A model generated the notes under the pieces. That model was not told the origin of the DNA. It was given only the letters and a program-made list of their open reading frames with translations, and made no database searches. From NCBI GenBank assembly GCA_006176705.1, contig QRFJ01004960.1, positions 1-64,000 on the forward strand: a DNA stretch of 64,000 bases, given 5' to 3'. Every line of letters begins with the position of its first letter. Positions within the stretch are counted from its first letter, which is position 1. This document shows positions 58,770 to 64,000 of this stretch, in pieces. Origin of the DNA: Cocos nucifera. Taxonomy: Eukaryota; Streptophyta; Magnoliopsida; Arecales; Arecaceae. Both the position numbers and the translations under genes were made by a program.

Positions 58770-59708
58770 TATTATCGTCCACAACGTTTCAAGCATCACC
58801 TAGCTCTGATACCAAATTGTAGATCCATGATATCGCTCGAATGCTAATCATTCCTGACATCATAAGCACCGATATCATATTGCGGAAGTTCCTGATTTTT
58901 AGCATAGACCTGAAAGAACCAATGACGTTCTCTATGGGCAGCACACCATCGATCCTCCACCTAGATCTATGATGGGGTGCCTCCCTCCTTGGGCTTGAGG
59001 GAGATGTTTCTCCTTCTCTAGGCCTTCTTCAAGAACCCTAGGGCAGCAACTTTAGAGAGAAGAGAAGAAGAGAGTTGAGGAAGAAAATGTCTGTATTCTA
59101 CAGCATTCACCGCCTTCTTGAAATCCTAATACAACTTATGTATTTATACATAGCCATTAGGACCGACCAAAAAACTCCCCAGTTAATCCAATACATGAAA
59201 GCACTCACCGAGCCCATGTACACCCATGTCTCCCATACTCTCATCCTCTAGATCTAGATCTGACCCATACATGAATTAGCCCCCTTAAGACCTCTTAAAC
59301 TAGGCCTTAAGATCTCTAGGATCAACTTAGACTCTAACCCAAAATAGACCCTCGCGTAACTCTACCTGTGCACTGAGCTAGCTCAGTCTCAGCACTGAGC
59401 CGGCTAAGTTTCACTGGATCGGCTTAGTTTGAAACTGAGCCGGCCTAGTCCTATGCCGTGCCAGCAGTTTCGAATGCGCAGCTCTCTGTTTTGCCTATAC
59501 ACTAAGACTTAGCCAACCCAATTTTGGACTGAGCAGCTAACCTACAAAAAATTTTCTTTCTGCAGTCTTGATTTTTCGACTTTGGTTCCTTACTTCACCT
59601 TGTGTTTTCGATCTCCGAAGCACCAACCAAGCCTTTAGAATCTCCAGAGCCAACCCCCTGACTCCTCCCGTGGCCTCCCAAGGCTTGGGAGCACCACAAA
59701 TTCTCACA
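58770..59708 (-). repeat. 5' LTR of element L
   Basis: Plus-strand ends TATTATCG and CTCACA. An internal second primer-site-like word, TGGTATCAGAGC on the minus strand (58803-58814), lies about 33 bases inside the LTR from its 3' end. Confidence 0.85.
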
Positions 59709-61084
59709 CATCCCTCCCCTTTCTTTCCTACAAAATGGGTTAAGATAACCCTTGTCCAGATGCCCTTGCTTAGATTTTAGGACAAGCCCTAAACTCTTTA
59801 GGACAAGCTTAAATCAAGCTAGGATAAGCCTCTATCTGATCTGGACAAGCTCTAATCAGATAAAGAAAAACTTATAAAGGGTTCTTGGGTGAGCCAAATC
59901 CAATTTGACTCAGTCGAGACGAACCAAAAAGTTTATAGAAGGAGAAAGTCACGCTCAATCATGTGCTAGCATGATTTTCTTAAACCTAATTAGATCAAAT
60001 CCAAATCAATTGAACTAGATTAGCCCAATTGATGACATCCAAATCCAAATCCTTGTTTGTATGATTCAGTTAGATTCAGTTATGTATGGTAATGGATATA
60101 TCACGATCTCTATCATCGATATCATCAAAATATCTTTCGATTAATCAGAATTCTTATGATTCTCCCAATTAAAATTATCGATAATCAAGATAATTCTAAT
60201 TGATCTTAAAATCCATCAGTGACACCTAGTAGTATATGGTGGCAATCCATCAGAATTGAATACGAACCTCTCAGTGCAGCTACCTATGTTATTGGGATCC
60301 TCTATCATGAGTTCCGATAGGATTAAAGTTAAGATGAACTTGTCAAACTCAACACCAGTCATATAAATAAATCATTCGATTCAAGTCTGATGTGAAATCC
60401 TAATAGAAACTCTTTTTTATTAATTCACACTGCCATGGCCATGGGCTTAAGGACTCGACCTCATGATCATCATAGGACTACTTTTCTATCGAAGTTGATA
60501 AATCTCTTATTGGTGCAATCAAATTCGTACAATGAACATGCTGTAGCCAACATACAGCTTAGGATTCTGGATGGCTAGGAGATGAAGTTATGGTATAACA
60601 CACTCAAGGTAAATTGCCGATGCACCTCAGGTCAAAGAACCAGATACACAATAGTAGTATTAAGCTAGTTATCGACAAAAAGGTAGACTCCCTTATAACT
60701 ATTCGAGGTGGTCATTCTCATTGCCCTCGTTTTCAACGAGTACCTATACTCTTACTTTGGTATCTCCACACCGTAGACTCAAGACTCATCTATCCTAAGA
60801 AAGTGATCATACACTGATCTTTTGGATTGATCACCATCCTCATGATGATCCTACAATCGAGAGTAATTTATGAGTTAATTATGATAATACATGCCTTAAA
60901 TTTTTAACTCTTGAAAATATGTATTATCATATCCATTAACTCAAAGGATGTATCACAGATACTTTAAAAATATAATATGATAGAAAATAATTTTTTTATT
61001 AATTTTAATCAAAATTATAAAAATATTTATAGATTGTATATTATAAGTATTAGTCAATCTGGCTTCTAAGGCATGCATCTAACA
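59709..61084 (-). repeat. Solo LTR K, right piece
   Basis: Resumes after L and ends CATCTAACA at 61084, followed by the second TCTAG. It holds the diverged U3 inverted repeat near 60170-60200. Confidence 0.88.
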
Positions 61085-61650
61085 TCTAGGACTCCAGGGG
61101 TTGCATTTAGTCTATAAATAGATATGCTGTGCCCCTTGTTATAGAATTACAATTAATCCATGGCGAAGCCATGCCTCTCTCTCTATCTCTACGCCTCCTT
61201 TACTCCTCTTCCTCCTCTCCACGCTCAAGGTGTTGGATAAAATTAGTGAGCAAGAGTTGGTTTCTAATCCTACTAAGGCTGCGCAATAGTTACTGATCGA
61301 GAGACAAAAGTGCTGCCATCGAAGATTAGTTTGAAGGCTCCATAGATCATCGTTAGATTTGATTTTTTGAAATCAGATCCAAAAGAAGAAGGCATTCAGA
61401 ACCGATCCGAGTGGACTCCGATAGAGGCCGTGCACATGCGCGGCTAGTATCAAAATCTCAAGCTTCATCAGATCATCGGCAGGATAAACGGTTTATCCAA
61501 TAAGGTAATATTAGATATTACTAGTTTTATTTTATTTTTAATTTTTAAATTCAGATCAATCTAATCAGATTTGATCGAATCATAAAAAATTCTACTCAAG
61601 ATCAAATCAGATCAGATCGATCCTGTGGCCTAGGAATAGCGATTCCTTCA
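61085..61650 (+). repeat. LTR I, last piece
   Basis: Runs from the second TCTAG to GATTCCTTCA at 61650. TATAAATA at about 61112-61119. No primer site follows, so this is a 3' LTR or a solo LTR; TAAAG (61651-61655) is its expected right-hand duplication. This is the right boundary of the retrotransposon cluster. Confidence 0.85.
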
Positions 61651-61726
61651 TAAAGAGAGGGAGTTAATGTGATACAAGAACTAGGAAGAAAAGAGGGACA
61701 TGAAGCGATAAGGGCTGCTAAATCTC
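61651..61726. other. Short unique flank
   Basis: 76 bp of purine-rich sequence between LTR I and the hAT-like element. AGGGCTGCTAAATC near 61711 resembles the terminus of the neighbouring element. Confidence 0.5.
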
Positions 61727-61734
61727 ATCATAAA
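61727..61734. repeat. 8-bp target duplication ATCATAAA, left
   Basis: ATCATAAA here and at 62562-62569, on each side of the hAT-like element. Confidence 0.85.
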
Positions 61735-62561
61735 GAGGGCTGTAAATGGGTCAATCAACTTGTGACCTGATCCAGTTAGACTCAATTTGAACCATATTTG
61801 AAGACTAGTGGGTTGGGATAGGTTTAAAAATTAGATCCAATTAGATCCGGCCTACCATGTATTATTTGAGTCTAATCTAAGTCAACAAAAAATGGGCCGG
61901 ACCCAACCTAAACTTAAATTGGCTCGATTCAAAATCTAAATCATATAAAGTTGCTTCTTCTTCTTTGCTCTAAATATGGTTTTCAATTCATTCAATGAAT
62001 TCTTATTTAAACTAATTCTTTTTTTTTTTTTTTATATCTCAACAACTGCATCTCCTCTCATCTATTTTCATATTTTTATTTAAGCATCCATATTTCATTA
62101 TTTATTTTGATGCATTTTTATTTATAATACCCTTTAGTATATCAATATATATAATATAAAAATCATAGTTTATAAATTAAGGATGATGAATTACTTGGAC
62201 AAAATTCAATATTTTGGAACGAAAATTCATATTCAAATTTACTCTTTTTATTTTTTATTTAAAATTTTAGTCATTTTATATTTAATTATTAATTATTATC
62301 TTTAAGTTATAAAAGAATAATTAGATATTTGCCTTGAATTGCAACCCTAACTCAATTCGATCTTGATCCAAACCTAAATATTTTGTATGGTGTCTGAATC
62401 ATGCTTGACTTGGAGCAGTTCCAAATGATTTGTAGGTTCTAAAATTCTTTCCATAAACTTTACCCAACTGATCCTTTAATATGCTAATGGATTGGGTTTG
62501 GGTCCAAATCCATGACCCAAATACAAAATCCAGTTGGGTCAAGGTTCAACATTGCAGCCTA
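61735..62561. mobile_element. Non-autonomous hAT-like DNA transposon
   Basis: 827 bp with short imperfect terminal inverted repeats (left GAGGGCTGTAAAT, right complement TAGGCTGCAAT) and an 8-bp duplication, the length made by hAT transposases. The ends are followed inward by GGGTC-type words on both sides, as in many plant hAT elements. No transposase frame. The interior is AT-rich with a T run near 62018. Confidence 0.75.
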
Positions 62562-62569
62562 ATCATAAA

Positions 62570-63480
62570 TATATTTGGCCCATCCAACATATGGTCGAAT
62601 TGTGCATCCGTGACCTAGCCTCCAAAATGGTTTGGCCAGGGTCAATAGGTTCTACGCACGGATAAATTCCATCGTAAATGTATTGGCCCATCAACCGGTG
62701 GTTAAACCATAAAATATAGAAATATATTTGTCACATACACACACTAAAATAGAGGCTTTGTTCATGCTCTCATGCGCCAAGTGGAAACTAATGTTAATGA
62801 TGAGATTTAATTTTTTTTTATATTTTATATTATCATTAATGAGGTGAAACTCGTATATTAATCAAATCAATATATTAGTTAAAGTCATGTATTAACTAAT
62901 TATAGGCTACAGAATAATAATTCTTAAATTCATTACATGGATGCTAATTATAAATGTTGAGATTTGAATCCTTCTTACATTTTATATTAAGATAAAATCC
63001 ATATATTAATTATATTAATCGAGACAAGAGAGCTGATTTTGAAAATGTAAACAAATAACTACACGCTGTAGATTAATGATTTTTAATTTATTATATTAAA
63101 ATTATAATAATTATAAAAGAATTTGTGTAGCAATTGAAATAAATATATCCTAAAACATAATATAAAATTATATAATAAAAATATAAAAATAAATATATTT
63201 TTAGTTTTTTATAAAAATATATTTAATATTATATATAATAATTATATGTTCATAATCTAGTTTTAACTGAGATCCGAACCAAGTGATACTTATGTTGCCT
63301 TGAAATTTACTAAAATCCATACCCTAGTCTACAAATATGTAATTTACTTTATGGCTTAAAGTAACAATTGTTAAATGGCATGATGAAAATTTAAGAAATT
63401 TATATAATATTTTAAATATAATTTATTATATTTTTATATTTTAAAAAAACATAAAATGTCATAGACTGGCGTCTCCATCC
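62570..63480. other. AT-rich intergenic region
   Basis: No gene seen. It contains an imperfect direct duplication of about 150 bp (about 62789-62936 and 62944-63093). The last 80 bp before 63460 are almost pure A/T and lie where a promoter for the next gene would be, but no single TATA box stands out. Confidence 0.5.
62789..63093. repeat. Diverged tandem duplication, about 150-bp unit
   Basis: Both units share GAGATTT-AAT, CATTTTATATTA-like, TATATTAAT-like and GTAGATTAATGATT/ACAGAATAATAATT words in the same order, with a period near 155 bp. Confidence 0.5.
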
Positions 63481-63607
63481 GCCGCTAAGAGAGAAACATA
63501 AAAGTAAACCCGGTCCAAAACCCTGGCTCTCCGTCTGCCGTCGCCTCTCCCTCTCCCGCGATCGCAAGTGAGAAATAAGAGAGGGAAAAGGAAACGAAAG
63601 CGAAGCC
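63481..63607 (+). promoter_or_regulatory. Probable 5' UTR of the TIM50-like gene
   Basis: A sharp rise in GC with CT-rich sequence (GTCGCCTCTCCCTCTCCC) just before the ATG, typical of a plant 5' UTR. The transcription start cannot be fixed from sequence. Confidence 0.5.
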
Positions 63608-63875
63608 ATGTCTCGGCTCGTTCGATCTCGAATCCTTCCCTATTTCTCGAAGCGAAACAGCGGCAGGTCCTTCAGCTCGTCCACCGTCTCCGCCGCCGCA
63701 CCCCCGAAGGAGCCCATCGTCGCCGCCGATGCCCTCCTCAACGACCAATCCCCGCCGCCGCCTCCCCAGTCCTCTGCTCCCTCCCCAGGCGCCAGGAAAT
63801 CCTGGGGTCTTCTCAAGTTCGGGGCGTTGGCGGCTCTCACGGGAGCTATTGGAACCACCTTCTACGCTACCTACG
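63608..63875 (+). CDS. TIM50: TIM50-like mitochondrial import subunit, exon 1 (partial gene)
   Basis: TIM50 is the receptor subunit of the TIM23 complex in the inner mitochondrial membrane and hands presequence proteins from TOM to TIM23. Here the N-terminal 89 codons are seen: an Arg- and Ser-rich presequence without acidic residues (MSRLVRSRILPYFSKRNSGR), an Ala- and Pro-rich stretch (KEPIVAADALLNDQSPPPPP), then a hydrophobic membrane segment at about residues 70-89 (LLKFGALAALTGAIGTTFYA). This order matches plant TIM50. The C-terminal phosphatase-like (NIF/FCP1) domain would be in later exons off the window. ATG at 63608 follows a purine-rich leader; the first GT donor after ATYG is at 63876 (TACG/GTTCTC). 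A longer open stretch to 63946 would read into the intron. The exon is GC-rich, unlike its surroundings. The identity rests on the N-terminus only. Confidence 0.72.
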
Positions 63876-64000
63876 GTTCTCTCTCTTTTTCCCTCTCTGC
63901 ATCTAATCTAATCGGTTTCCTTCTCATCTTTGTAACATTTTTCTAGAATCCATTTTCACAACACCCCCCCCCCCGCCCCCCACCCCTTTTTTTTGCATTT
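63876..64000 (+). other. Start of intron 1 of the TIM50-like gene
   Basis: GT donor then a pyrimidine-rich, T-rich stretch, with a C run (about 63964-63974), a second C run and a T run near the window end. These homopolymers are prone to sequencing error. Confidence 0.55.

Larger units (their letters stand above)
56214..59708 (-). mobile_element. Non-autonomous LTR retrotransposon L (LARD-like)
   Basis: Two direct repeats of 919 bp (56214-57132) and 939 bp (58770-59708) flank 1637 bp without recognisable protein domains. On the minus strand the LTRs run TGTGAG to CGAYAATA. A primer site (TGATATCAGAGCC) is flush with the right LTR and a purine tract (AAGATGGAGAT) is flush with the left one. 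Flanks CGTCC (56209-56213) and CATCC (59709-59713) match at four of five bases. It would depend on another element's enzymes. Confidence 0.85.

Noticed and set aside
63640..63858. Minus-strand frame over the TIM50-like exon
   Set aside because: GC-rich antisense shadow; the plus strand has a presequence and membrane segment in the order expected for TIM50.
63960..63990. C and T homopolymers as a functional polypyrimidine signal
   Set aside because: They lie near the donor side of an intron whose end is off the window, and may be sequencing error.
1..64000. A new defence or regulatory gene system
   Set aside because: Apart from the TIM50-like exon, every block with readable motifs belongs to known retrotransposon or DNA transposon families; I found no cluster of unrelated genes.

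Overview
This is nuclear DNA from a flowering plant. The evidence is the dense nest of plant-type LTR retrotransposons with initiator-Met-tRNA primer sites, a hAT-type transposon, and the first exon of a nuclear TIM50-like mitochondrial import gene at the right edge. A GC-rich first exon in AT-rich flanks and the dominance of long-LTR Copia elements fit a monocot, perhaps a palm, but that is only an inference. Almost all of the window (1-61650) is retrotransposon. I found no bacterial genes, CRISPR arrays, rRNA or tRNA genes.

Layout. I named the elements A to L. A (minus, 1-5726), B (minus, 5727-25286), C (minus, 14014-24463), F (plus, 32427-41868 and beyond), G (minus, 42861-49539), and E and H (plus, 31194-32426 and 49540-52187) belong to one Ty1/copia family that resembles the Angela/BARE group. 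The family has LTRs of about 2.3 kb (TGTTAGAT...CTTCA), a primer site related to TGGTATCAGAGCC, a non-coding leader of about 1.85 kb, and a single gag-protease-integrase-RT-RNase H frame. D (minus, 25287-31193) is a Ty3/gypsy Tat-type element with two RNase H domains. I is an LTR split into three pieces that ends at 61650. J and K are solo LTRs. L (56214-59708) is a non-autonomous element with 0.9-kb LTRs.

The nesting can be read from split sequences and target-site duplications (TSDs). C sits in the 5' LTR of B (TSD CTACC on both sides). A sits in the 3' LTR of B. B sits in the integrase of D. D sits in the pol of E. F sits at the start of the RT of E. G sits in the RNase H of H. H, J and K sit in LTR I, and L sits in K. 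E and H are probably the two ends of one element, so the chain I > E/H > D > B > C would be five levels deep. A 392-base run of N (41869-42260) interrupts the 3' LTR of F. The 600 bases after the gap are the expected continuation of that LTR, but inverted, which points to an assembly fault.

Right edge. LTR I ends at 61650. It is followed by a short non-autonomous hAT-like transposon (61735-62561) with an 8-bp TSD, an AT-rich intergenic stretch with a diverged 150-bp duplication, and then the TIM50-like gene (coding exon 1 at 63608-63875). This is the only host gene I can support. Most retroelement reading frames are broken. Element C keeps a 449-codon RT-RNase H frame with all catalytic residues, and G keeps nearly intact RT and RNase H but has lost about 3.5 kb of its interior.
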